DNA of 6,989 nucleotides from Kiritimatiellia bacterium (GCA_017457555.1 JAFTHG010000195.1:1-6989); one strand, 5' to 3'. Shown: positions 1 through 6,462, counted from the first letter of the stretch. Notes: generated by a model not told the origin, from the sequence alone. Numbers and translations: made by a program.

Positions 1-111
1 CGACTGCCGGATGCGCTTCAACTCACGGTGATGGTACGGCTCACCCTTGGTGAAGACACGGGGCTACGTCTGCGCCCCACATCCAATGCCACTTCTCCAC
101 TTTCCCCTTAA
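1..111 (+). CDS. C-terminal end of an unidentified protein (partial)
   Basis: The frame is open from the first base of the window and gives 36 codons before a TAA at 109-111. It reads RLPDALQLTVMVRLTLGEDT and continues to end in SPLSP. The end lies 30 nt before the next start codon, in the same direction, so it looks like the tail of the preceding gene of the same operon. The pattern of 'LP-x-A-x-x-L-T-V' followed by an alternating hydrophobic strand is loosely like the C-terminal strand of type II secretion minor pseudopilins of the GspJ kind. That is only a resemblance from 36 residues; no domain can be recognised. The proline- and serine-rich last residues look like a disordered tail. Confidence 0.55.
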   Translation, partial: RLPDALQLTVMVRLTLGEDTGLRLRPTSNATSPLSP

Positions 112-141
112 CCTCTTTGAACTCCCCTGTAAGGACTACCG

Positions 142-1086
142 ATGACTAAAAAACTCCTCTTACCGCTCCTCCTCATCGCAGGAACAGTCTTTGCTGATAA
201 CGCTCAGCAGTATGATGGCGTGGCGGCGTATGTCGATGACAAGGTGATTACCATTGATACGGTGATGAATGAACTGCGCGCAGGCTTACGTCTGTGGGAA
301 ATTCCTCCGCAACAGCAAATGGACCTCACGCGGAAGAATTTTCCCGTCTTCCGCGATCTGCTCATTGAACGTATGTTGATTCTCAAAGAATACGAAGCCT
401 CCGGCGCGCAATTGCCCAATGAAGCAGTGAATGAACGGGTGCAATCCATCATCGCTGATGCGTATGACGGCAACGAAGCGACCCTGCGGCATGAACTGAA
501 ACGCACAGGTCTGACCTATCCCGAATGGCTCAAGCAAGTGCGTGAGAATATGATCATTCAGGCAATGCGTCACTTACAGGTCAACAAAAAGATCAATGTA
601 TCGCCCAAACGTGTCCGCGAATTCTACAATACCCATCCCGAACTCTTCACAGTGGCAGAATCCATGCACGTCCAAGTAATTCTGTTGCCACCGGAATTTG
701 GTAACACAGAAGCCAAGGCGCTTCTGGAAAACCTCCGCAAGGGCGCCTCCTTTGAAGACGCCGCAAAGGCACACTCCATCGGTCAAAATGCTGAAACAGG
801 CGGCGACCTCGGGTTCATCAAGCCGGCAGAAGAATTTGACACGCCGATCGTAACGGCTCTCTCCAAACTCAAAGATGGCGAACTCTCCGACCTCATCGAA
901 ATGAAGGGATGCTTCGTCATTCTCAAGCGTGTCGCCTCAAAGAATGCCAAGCAGTACTCCTTGAAAGAAGCGTGGCCCATCGCTTACGATCTGGTTGAAA
1001 AAGAACTCGGATTGGAACGGTATAAGGCATGGATTGAACAACTGCGGAGCCGTGCACACATCCGTTATATTGATATCGCATTTTAA
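142..1086 (+). CDS. surA: SurA-like periplasmic chaperone / peptidyl-prolyl isomerase family protein
   Basis: This 314-residue exported protein matches the SurA/PpiC type, which escorts unfolded outer-membrane proteins through the periplasm. Residues 1-18 form a Sec signal peptide (lysines, a leucine-rich core, then TVFA before Asp19). Residues 25-150 match the SurA N-terminal chaperone domain, with the typical opening 'GVAAYVDDKVITIDTVMNEL', and residues 172-265 form one parvulin domain with the GGDLGF signature at 220-225. E. coli SurA is about 430 residues with two parvulin domains, so this is a compact, one-domain form. The two histidines usual in the parvulin active site appear to be replaced (around Q178/V179 and at F258), so isomerase activity is doubtful and a chaperone role is more likely. 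The start is supported by AAGGA at 131-135, 6 nt upstream. The neighbouring rsmA agrees with the known surA-rsmA linkage. The SurA family call is firm; orthology to E. coli SurA is less so. Confidence 0.88.
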   Translation: MTKKLLLPLLLIAGTVFADNAQQYDGVAAYVDDKVITIDTVMNELRAGLRLWEIPPQQQMDLTRKNFPVFRDLLIERMLILKEYEASGAQLPNEAVNERVQSIIADAYDGNEATLRHELKRTGLTYPEWLKQVRENMIIQAMRHLQVNKKINVSPKRVREFYNTHPELFTVAESMHVQVILLPPEFGNTEAKALLENLRKGASFEDAAKAHSIGQNAETGGDLGFIKPAEEFDTPIVTALSKLKDGELSDLIEMKGCFVILKRVASKNAKQYSLKEAWPIAYDLVEKELGLERYKAWIEQLRSRAHIRYIDIAF

Positions 1087-1104
1087 TGAGAAGAGACGCT
1101 TGGT

Positions 1105-1947
1105 ATGAACCGGACCTCCCCCTCAGAAGTTAAAGCGTGGTGCATTGAACGCGGGTTTCATCCCAATAAAACCCTCGGACAAAACTTCCTGATTGACCGC
1201 AACATCCTTACCGCACTGGTAGATGCTGTGGGCGCAACGGCCGGAGATCGTGTCCTGGAAGTGGGGCCGGGACTGGGCGTCATGACAGAGGCGCTTCTGG
1301 AACGTGGCATCCATGTAACAGCGATTGAGAAAGATCCTGCGCTGGCTGCCTGGTTGCGCGATTCGCTCATAAAGGACTATCCCGACACCTTCACCCTGAT
1401 TGAGGGCGATGCTTTGGAAACCGATTGGCCCTCCATCCTTGCCCAACCCTTCAAAGCCTTCGCCTCCAACCTGCCCTATTCCGTGGGGACACGCATCCTT
1501 ATGGATTTGATTTGTCAGCCTAATGCACCCGAACGTCTGGTAACACTCGTCCAATTGGAAGTGGCAGAACGCTTCGCAGCCCGTCCCTCCACCCCCGAAC
1601 GCGGCACCGCAGCCATCTGGATTCAGACCGATTATGATGTGCAGATAGTACGCAACGTGAAGCCGAGTTGCTTCTGGCCACCACCGGAAGTCACCAGTGC
1701 TGTCGTCGCAATGCAACGTCACACCCGCTCCACATTACCCGAATCAGGGAAAGTACTCCTGCGCTCGCTCTCCAAACACCTCTTCACCCAACGGCGCAAA
1801 CAGTTGGGCACAGTCTTACGAAAGTCTCCCGCGCCCTTCAATCGTGCAGCGCCAGCAGCCGTCAATATTGAGCCGACGCGTCGAGCAGAAACACTCACTA
1901 TGGCAGAGTGGGAAGCCCTAACCGCCACCCTTCTGAACGAACCGTAA
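1105..1947 (+). CDS. rsmA: 16S rRNA (adenine(1518)-N6/adenine(1519)-N6)-dimethyltransferase
   Basis: RsmA (KsgA) uses S-adenosylmethionine to dimethylate two adjacent adenines near the 3' end of 16S rRNA, a late checkpoint in 30S subunit assembly in the cytoplasm. Its 280 residues are close to the family norm of about 270. All hallmarks are visible: LGQNFL at 24-29, the SAM-binding loop LEVGPGLG at 51-58, the acidic ribose contact in AIEKD at 73-77, GDAL at 101-104, the catalytic NLPY at 122-125, VQLEVAERF at 149-157 and F-WPPP-V-SAVV at 190-201. The C-terminal helical domain contains FTQRRKQL at 227-234 and the end motif PTRRAETL. It begins 18 nt after the surA stop. A purine-rich stretch GAGAAGAG (1088-1095) lies upstream of the ATG, a modest ribosome-binding site. 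No key residue is missing. Loss of KsgA in other bacteria gives kasugamycin resistance, hence the older name ksgA. Confidence 0.97.
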   Translation: MNRTSPSEVKAWCIERGFHPNKTLGQNFLIDRNILTALVDAVGATAGDRVLEVGPGLGVMTEALLERGIHVTAIEKDPALAAWLRDSLIKDYPDTFTLIEGDALETDWPSILAQPFKAFASNLPYSVGTRILMDLICQPNAPERLVTLVQLEVAERFAARPSTPERGTAAIWIQTDYDVQIVRNVKPSCFWPPPEVTSAVVAMQRHTRSTLPESGKVLLRSLSKHLFTQRRKQLGTVLRKSPAPFNRAAPAAVNIEPTRRAETLTMAEWEALTATLLNEP

Positions 1948-1951
1948 CCAT

Positions 1952-1955
1952 GGAG
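1952..1955 (+). promoter_or_regulatory. Ribosome-binding site deciding the nudC start
   Basis: Three ATGs lie close together after the rsmA stop, at 1950, 1956 and 1963. Only the last is in the frame of the NudC protein. GGAG at 1952-1955 sits 7 nt before the 1963 ATG, a normal Shine-Dalgarno spacing, so it supports that start. Confidence 0.6.
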
Positions 1956-1962
1956 ATGCGCA

Positions 1963-2733
1963 ATGATTCAGAATGTGACTGCGCCACTCACCCTTTTCCC
2001 CGAAGTTTCCCCCACCACAGGGGACTATGTCTTTCAATGTAAAGGCTCCTCGGTCGCTCTCACACCATGGAACCGTGCGGCGACAACCGTCCATCCGCTC
2101 GTTCGCATTGGAGAGTGCTCCATCTTTCTCGGCGCCGCTCCTAATGCGACATGGGGCAATACGCAACTTCTTCGCCGCTTGCCAACAGCTGAATTACGGT
2201 TTGGAGCTTTCTGCGCCAACCATTTGGCCCGATGGCTGTTGAATCATCGCTGGTGTGGTCGTTGCGGAACATTGCTCCAACGTCGCAAGGCAGCCCTGAC
2301 GTGTCCGGCGTGTAACCACGAAGTCTACCCCACGCTCTCACCGGCGGTTATCGTTGGCATCGTCCATCAAGGCAAGTTACTAGTGACCCGTTATGCCGAC
2401 CGACCCTACACCGGTCCTGCGCTCGTTGCCGGCTATTGTGAAGTCGGAGAAACCGCCGAAGCAACGTGTATCCGTGAAGCCTACGAAGAAACCGGCTTGC
2501 ACATCACCAATATCCGCTACTTTGCTTCGCAGCCATGGGGATTGAGCGGGGCGCTCCTTTTGGGTTATTTTGCCGAAGCCACCCATGCTGACATCCATTT
2601 GCAGGATGGAGAACTCTCCGAAGCAATGTGGCTTTCACCCGATGCCGTGCCCCCACCGCCTGATGCCTGCGGCACACTCTCCCTTACCGCTACGATGATT
2701 CAGGCCTTTGCCAAAGGGCAAGTAACCTTCTAA
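1963..2733 (+). CDS. nudC: NUDIX NAD(H) pyrophosphatase (NudC type)
   Basis: Its 256 residues match E. coli NudC in length and layout. NudC enzymes cleave NADH to NMNH and AMP and also remove NAD caps from RNA 5' ends. After a divergent N-terminal domain (1-90) comes a four-cysteine zinc ribbon (C98, C101, C114, C117), then YPTLSPAVIVGI at 122-133, which opens the Nudix domain. The Nudix box is complete: G157, five residues, E163, seven residues, then R171-E172-A-Y-E175-E176-T-G178-L179, supplying the metal-binding glutamates. SQPW at 189-192 is the NudC subfamily mark, but it continues GLSGA instead of the PFPQS of E. coli. From memory, other bacterial NudC-like proteins also have a 'SQPWG/A-x-S' form, so this may be a clade variant. 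The gene starts 15 nt after rsmA and is probably co-transcribed. NADH or NAD-capped RNA is the likely substrate, though another dinucleotide is possible given the altered motif. Confidence 0.9.
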   Translation: MIQNVTAPLTLFPEVSPTTGDYVFQCKGSSVALTPWNRAATTVHPLVRIGECSIFLGAAPNATWGNTQLLRRLPTAELRFGAFCANHLARWLLNHRWCGRCGTLLQRRKAALTCPACNHEVYPTLSPAVIVGIVHQGKLLVTRYADRPYTGPALVAGYCEVGETAEATCIREAYEETGLHITNIRYFASQPWGLSGALLLGYFAEATHADIHLQDGELSEAMWLSPDAVPPPPDACGTLSLTATMIQAFAKGQVTF

Positions 2734-2787
2734 TCCTGACACCTGCTTTAGATAAACGCCGCAAACGCCCTGTGAAAGGAGTTTCCA

Positions 2788-4149
2788 ATGAACGCCGACA
2801 ACTTTGAAACCTGGACTGGAGGAAACTGGACCCTGCGCCCTACTTTTCCTATCACGGCTGTCACTCAGGATAGCCGCAAAGCCTGTTTGGGAGTGCTCTA
2901 TGTCGCTCTCAAAGGTGACCACCATGATGGTCACGATTTTGTTTCGGCGGCTTTCCGCTCGGGAGCAACAGCGGCGATGGTGCGACGCGGCTGGCAACCG
3001 CCGGCAGACGTTGCGAGTTTGCCCCTGCTCTGCGTGGATGATCCGGCGCAGGCATTGCTCTCCTTGGCGAAAGGTTATCGCTCCACACTGAAAGCCCGCG
3101 TCATTGGTATCACAGGCAGTGCAGGAAAAACCACGCTTAAGGAATTAACCGCCGCAATGTTCTCCGGAGCTGGCGCAACAGCGGCGACACCGGGCAACTA
3201 TAACAATGAGGTCGGGCTTCCCCTCTCCTTACTCGCAGTGCCGGACGATGCAGCGTATGCCGTAATTGAAGCAGGGATCAGTCACCCTAATGATATGGAT
3301 CCTCTGGCAGATGCGATGCGTCCCGATGCCGCTGCCATTTCGTGTATCGGTCCTGCTCATATTGAGTTTTTTGGAACCGAAACCGCAATCGCCGCCGAGA
3401 AAGCCAAGTTGCTTGCAGCCATCCCGCCAGAAGGTTTTGCAGTATTGCCGTTTGAATGCGCCGAACGGGACACCTTGCAAGCCGCCTGCTCCTGTCGCAT
3501 GGTCACCTGTTCGCTGAAAGACGAGCGGGCTGACTGGGTTGGCGAACCCCTGGCGAAAGGCGTTCTACGCGTCCGACACGCAGATGAACCGGCGGTGTTA
3601 TTGGAAACCGGACTCGCCGGAGAGCACAATGCCTCCAATGCACTCTTGGCCTATGCTCTCGTCCGAGAATGTGGCGTTTCTGCTGCAGAAGCATTAGCCG
3701 GTCTGGCGCGCTTCAAACCTCCGGCTATGCGCTGGGAAGTCGTTGCGGCTGGCAGTTTTACGGCAATCAATGATGCCTATAATGCCAATCCACTCTCCAT
3801 GCGTGCCGCACTTGAAACCTTTGCCGGCTCTGATCTTTCCGGCACAAAAGTTGTTTGCGTGGGGGATATGTTGGAATTGGGCGATGCGGCAGACCAACGT
3901 CATCGCGCTGTCGGTGAAGCCTCCGGCAATGGACCTTGGCGCTTACTTGCAGCAGTCGGCACGGCCTCACGCGCTCTTTTGGAAGGTGCAATCAATGCAG
4001 GCTATCCGGCTTCACAAACGGTTTGGTTTGCCACCACGGCAGAAGCCGCCGAAGCCTTACCACTCCTGTTGCAGCCCGGCGACACCATTCTCCTGAAGGC
4101 CTCACGCGGCATGCGATTGGAAAAGATCCTTGACGCACTCCGTGCCTGA
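2788..4149 (+). CDS. murF: UDP-N-acetylmuramoyl-tripeptide--D-alanyl-D-alanine ligase
   Basis: MurF uses ATP to join D-Ala-D-Ala to the UDP-MurNAc-tripeptide, the last cytoplasmic step in building the peptidoglycan pentapeptide precursor. At 453 residues it is the usual length. The N-terminal uridine-nucleotide domain shows QDSR at 27-30 and ALKGDHHDGHDF at 40-51. The central ATPase domain has the P-loop GITGSAGKTT at 107-116, NYNNEVGLP at 137-145, the metal-binding stretch AHIEFFG at 190-196 and EKAKL at 204-208, which contains the lysine region usually carbamylated in Mur ligases. GEHNASNALLAYA at 278-290, NDAYNANP at 328-335, GDMLELG at 359-365 and LLKASRGM at 435-442 mark the rest of the central domain and the C-terminal domain. 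A strong AAAGGAG (2775-2781) lies 6 nt before the ATG. The 54-nt gap after nudC shows no terminator. In many bacteria murF sits between murE and mraY in the dcw cluster; here it is apart from them. Confidence 0.97.
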   Translation: MNADNFETWTGGNWTLRPTFPITAVTQDSRKACLGVLYVALKGDHHDGHDFVSAAFRSGATAAMVRRGWQPPADVASLPLLCVDDPAQALLSLAKGYRSTLKARVIGITGSAGKTTLKELTAAMFSGAGATAATPGNYNNEVGLPLSLLAVPDDAAYAVIEAGISHPNDMDPLADAMRPDAAAISCIGPAHIEFFGTETAIAAEKAKLLAAIPPEGFAVLPFECAERDTLQAACSCRMVTCSLKDERADWVGEPLAKGVLRVRHADEPAVLLETGLAGEHNASNALLAYALVRECGVSAAEALAGLARFKPPAMRWEVVAAGSFTAINDAYNANPLSMRAALETFAGSDLSGTKVVCVGDMLELGDAADQRHRAVGEASGNGPWRLLAAVGTASRALLEGAINAGYPASQTVWFATTAEAAEALPLLLQPGDTILLKASRGMRLEKILDALRA

Positions 4150-4166
4150 GCCTTATACCACACACT

Positions 4167-5495
4167 ATGCATTTCCTTCGCCAACTCCTTGGCTTAACGC
4201 CTCCGGAAGATGAACAGCGTTCGCTGCTCATCGCCTTCTGGAGAAGCACGGTTGGCGTCTTTGTCGCACTACGTCTGGCAGACGTGCTCAATGCGATCAC
4301 AGGTCTTTGGGTCATCCCTTCCAAACTCCCTCAGGAAACACTTGGAGCCGTCTTACCGCTCCTTCAGGCTGGAGCTGTTTTAGCCATCCCAATTAGTATC
4401 TTTGCCATGGTGTTCACACGGCACCTTTGTGCTTATGCCGTTGCCGGAGACACTGTGCGCACCCGCGGCCTATTGCGCGATGCAGTCGTGGGGATGTGCA
4501 TCGTTTTTCTATTAGCGTTCGCCATCACCTCCGCCATCCTGCCATGGTTATGTGCTGTTTTACGGATTCCGCTTTCTGCGGCGGGCTACTGGACCATCGC
4601 CTATGGGCTTTTGGCAGCCTTTACGCCAATGGCCTGGTCTGCACTACAGGCTTTACGGAAATTCGGTGCAATCTCAGGCGGTGCATTATTGGCTGCACCG
4701 ATTCGTTTGGCTGCGATGTTTCTTCTCCTCCCCACCTTAGGCTTATCGGGCTACTTTATTGGACAGAGTTTACCGCTGCTCATCATCTTAAGCGTGTCAC
4801 TCTGGGCACTGCGTCCACTATTAAAAGGGAGCCACACAGCCCCCTTTTTCGCATGGCGTAACGAACTCAAATCCATGGCATCCTACGCCGGCTTCATTGC
4901 CCTTGGTGCCCTTGCCGCAGCGCTTCAGGGAGCTGTCATCACCTTTGTGATCCGAAATCGCTTAACGGATGACACCTCTGGTGCATACTACCTCATCTCC
5001 CGTTTTGCCGAGATTGCCACCTACTGCGGCACAACGTTTGCGACCGTGCTCTTCCCTTTTGCACTGGAAGCACGGCTGAAAGGGTATTCTTCCCGCGCCT
5101 TCCGTTCGGGCGTGATTGGGTTTGTCCTCCTTACCGGCGGCCTTTTAGCCATTGTACTCTACTGGATTCTGCCGTGGTTCTTTACACTGCTTCCCACCTT
5201 TGAATCCTACAGTGGCTATGCTCCACAAGCGGCTTACCTTACCGTGATTACAACCCTCAATGCGGCCTCAACCCTACACTTCACCCATGCCGCCGCAGAT
5301 GACCGCTTTTCCTACCTCTGGTTTACTCTCCCCTGTGCGCTTCTCCTCTCCGTCGGGCTTCTATTCCTCCCCAATCCCACGCTCCAAACGATTCTTCACC
5401 TTCTTTGTGGCGCTGCCGTCTTCCAATTTATCGGCTGCCTCTGGCATGGAGCCATCTGCGGGTCGCCACGCCCGGCGATGTCATCCGAACCATAA
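4167..5495 (+). CDS. Polysaccharide/lipid flippase-like membrane protein (MOP superfamily)
   Basis: This 442-residue inner-membrane protein is almost entirely hydrophobic, with about 12 likely membrane spans (roughly 22-46, 60-82, 107-131, 139-161, 169-190, 195-216, 239-263, 283-300, 314-342, 353-372, 381-401, 407-428). The size, span number and the polar segment 'IRNRLTDDTSGAYYLISRFAE' (262-282), followed by a VLFPFALEARLKG stretch (294-306), fit Wzx-like polysaccharide exporters of the MOP/MATE superfamily, which move undecaprenyl-linked sugars across the inner membrane. The substrate cannot be told: O-antigen, capsule or lipid II are all possible, and no glycosyltransferase is beside it. 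The ATG is 17 nt after the murF stop. No Shine-Dalgarno is visible, and an in-frame TGA at 4131-4133 rules out an ATG/GTG/TTG start further upstream, so translation may depend on coupling to murF. It is the last gene of the cluster. The family call is by pattern only. Confidence 0.75.
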   Translation: MHFLRQLLGLTPPEDEQRSLLIAFWRSTVGVFVALRLADVLNAITGLWVIPSKLPQETLGAVLPLLQAGAVLAIPISIFAMVFTRHLCAYAVAGDTVRTRGLLRDAVVGMCIVFLLAFAITSAILPWLCAVLRIPLSAAGYWTIAYGLLAAFTPMAWSALQALRKFGAISGGALLAAPIRLAAMFLLLPTLGLSGYFIGQSLPLLIILSVSLWALRPLLKGSHTAPFFAWRNELKSMASYAGFIALGALAAALQGAVITFVIRNRLTDDTSGAYYLISRFAEIATYCGTTFATVLFPFALEARLKGYSSRAFRSGVIGFVLLTGGLLAIVLYWILPWFFTLLPTFESYSGYAPQAAYLTVITTLNAASTLHFTHAAADDRFSYLWFTLPCALLLSVGLLFLPNPTLQTILHLLCGAAVFQFIGCLWHGAICGSPRPAMSSEP

Positions 5496-5636
5496 TCCAT
5501 TTCCTCTTCACCGAGAACATCCACTCGTCAGCGCACAAGTCCCCAAAAGTGCTGATGGGAAGCCCATTCAATCGCAAGGGAATCTTGGGTGAAGATTAAC
5601 GATTTTCATATCCCCACCTTCTTTTTGAATTTCCCA

Positions 5637-5680
5637 TTTATCTTTTTATCCCTTTTATCGCTTTCATCTCTTTTATCCCT
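5637..5680. repeat. Degenerate 9-nt tandem repeat (TTTATCCCT type)
   Basis: Four consecutive 9-nt units start at 5645, 5654, 5663 and 5672: TTTATCCCT, TTTATCGCT, TTCATCTCT and TTTATCCCT. They are preceded by a shortened 8-nt unit, TTTATCTT, at 5637. ATC is kept in every unit. Read on the other strand the unit is AGGGATAAA. No gene is recognised here, and the function is unknown. Confidence 0.85.
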
Positions 5681-5707
5681 TTGGCGTGGGAAGTTTCAGA
5701 GATAGGC

Positions 5708-5734
5708 AGGGATTTTAGGGATGATAGAGGATCT
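5708..5734. repeat. AGGGAT-type 9-nt units in opposite sense to the 5637 array
   Basis: AGGGATTTT (5708-5716), AGGGATGAT (5717-5725) and AGAGGATCT (5726-5734) follow a 9-nt phase. They carry on the plus strand the AGGGAT word that the 5637-5680 array carries on the minus strand. The two blocks, 27 nt apart, could pair imperfectly as a hairpin or cruciform. Confidence 0.55.
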
Positions 5735-5784
5735 GCCGCGCTTATAAGACTGTCGCCTTTGCACACGGCTTACCACGGCGGTTT

Positions 5785-5829
5785 TCTAAAAGATCTAGAG
5801 ATTCTAGAAGTTCTAAGTCTTCTATGTCT
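5785..5829. repeat. Degenerate 9-nt tandem repeat (TCTA-anchored)
   Basis: TCTA occurs at 5785, 5794, 5803, 5812 and 5821, exactly every 9 nt. The units are TCTAAAAGA, TCTAGAGAT, TCTAGAAGT, TCTAAGTCT and TCTATGTCT. The unit sequence differs from the first array, but the period is the same. No gene is assigned to it. Confidence 0.8.
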
Positions 5830-5939
5830 GGCAAAGTTTGACGCAGGTAGGTCACTTTTTCATCGTTTTCGGTTGCTTTTTGCCCTGTTGAAAACTTTTT
5901 TTGAGAGGGCGGTTTTGGGGGCGGTTTTTCCGCTTTTTG

Positions 5940-5964
5940 TCCTCAAAAGTGCCCATTTTGAGGA
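5940..5964. repeat. Perfect 9-bp inverted repeat
   Basis: TCCTCAAAA (5940-5948) and TTTTGAGGA (5956-5964) are exact reverse complements around a 7-nt loop. There is no T-run directly after the stem on either strand, so it does not look like a classical rho-independent terminator. It could be a protein-binding site or an RNA hairpin. Confidence 0.6.
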
Positions 5965-6084
5965 GTTATACTTTTCACTTTAAGTCTTTGAATGGCAGCG
6001 ACTTATGCTGAAAATCGCCTTAAATTAACTCGTCTACAGTGGCTTCTTGGGTGTAAAGTGACCGAGTGATCACCACGATTGTGC

Positions 6085-6171
6085 CTGTTGATAAGTCCAA
6101 TGTCGCTGAAACTGCGTTCCAATGTCACTGAAATTGACCTTAACTTTCGCTGAAATTGACCCGCCTTTTCG
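6085..6171. repeat. 22-nt-period tandem repeats, possible IS21-type end or iterons
   Basis: Three contiguous 22-nt units start at 6106, 6128 and 6150, each opening with CTGAAA. Units two and three share CTGAAATTGACC and end in TTTCG or TTTTCG. A less conserved 21-nt unit at 6085-6105 shares the TCCAATGTC ending with the 6106 unit and contains TGTTGATAA. A further look-alike, CTGAAAATCGCCTTAA, lies at 6008. Read on the minus strand the motif is GGTCAATTTCAG. Multiple imperfect repeats of about 20 bp just inside a TG-starting terminus are typical of IS21-family elements, but no transposase or helper gene is present, so at most it is a relic or solo end. Iterons of a replication origin are the other reading. 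The repeat itself is certain; its identity is not. Confidence 0.75.
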
Positions 6172-6269
6172 CCGTAACTTTGGCTCAAAAATGCCGCGTT
6201 TTCGCCTTAAAAATGTTGATAACTTCCTCCACACACGCTCACGCCATTTGCCATCACCCTGCGTCTGTG

Positions 6270-6295
6270 CTATCATCTCGATAGGCGAGCGATAG
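6270..6295. repeat. Interrupted hairpin
   Basis: CTATC (6270-6274) and CTCG (6277-6280) pair with CGAG (6286-6289) and GATAG (6291-6295). This gives 9 bp in two blocks with a small internal loop and a 5-nt terminal loop. No T-run follows, so a terminator is unlikely. Function unknown. Confidence 0.4.
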
Positions 6296-6462
6296 AAGAT
6301 GTGATGTTCAATTCGCTTATTGACAGAAATGCCCAAAAGTGGTAATCTAACGCCATATGGTTTGAATCGCAGTGATGATGCCGGAAGGATTCTCTCTCCA
6401 TCTCTCAAACGCTGAAATGAAATGCGTTAACGCGTATTTTTCGTTCGAATGAAATTCGCACC

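Noticed and set aside
1123..1722. A 199-codon minus-strand open frame opposite rsmA
   Set aside because: The plus-strand frame carries every RsmA motif. The antisense frame has no family resemblance and is a by-product of codon use.
5528..5548. Bulged hairpin TCAGCGCAC...GTGCTGA as a terminator after the flippase
   Set aside because: The stem needs a 2-nt bulge and no T-run follows it.
5921..5938. GCGG-TTTTT-CCGC followed by TTTTT as a rho-independent terminator
   Set aside because: The Watson-Crick stem is only 4 bp and could be lengthened only by G-T wobbles. It also lies more than 400 nt after the last gene of the operon, which is too weak to call.
5681..5983. A 100-codon plus-strand open frame starting at TTG after the flippase gene
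   Set aside because: It has a non-ATG start with only a T-rich stretch upstream and no ribosome-binding site. It runs through the TCTA-anchored 9-nt array, which explains its leucine-rich middle, and the translation shows no recognisable domain.
6085..6171. The 22-nt repeats as a small CRISPR array
   Set aside because: The units are contiguous and degenerate with no unique spacers between them, and there is no cas gene nearby.
6003..6408. Minus-strand open frames of 61 and 112 codons
   Set aside because: They cross the 22-nt tandem repeats in two frames and their repeated peptide motifs come from those repeats. Neither has a clear ribosome-binding site or a recognisable family.
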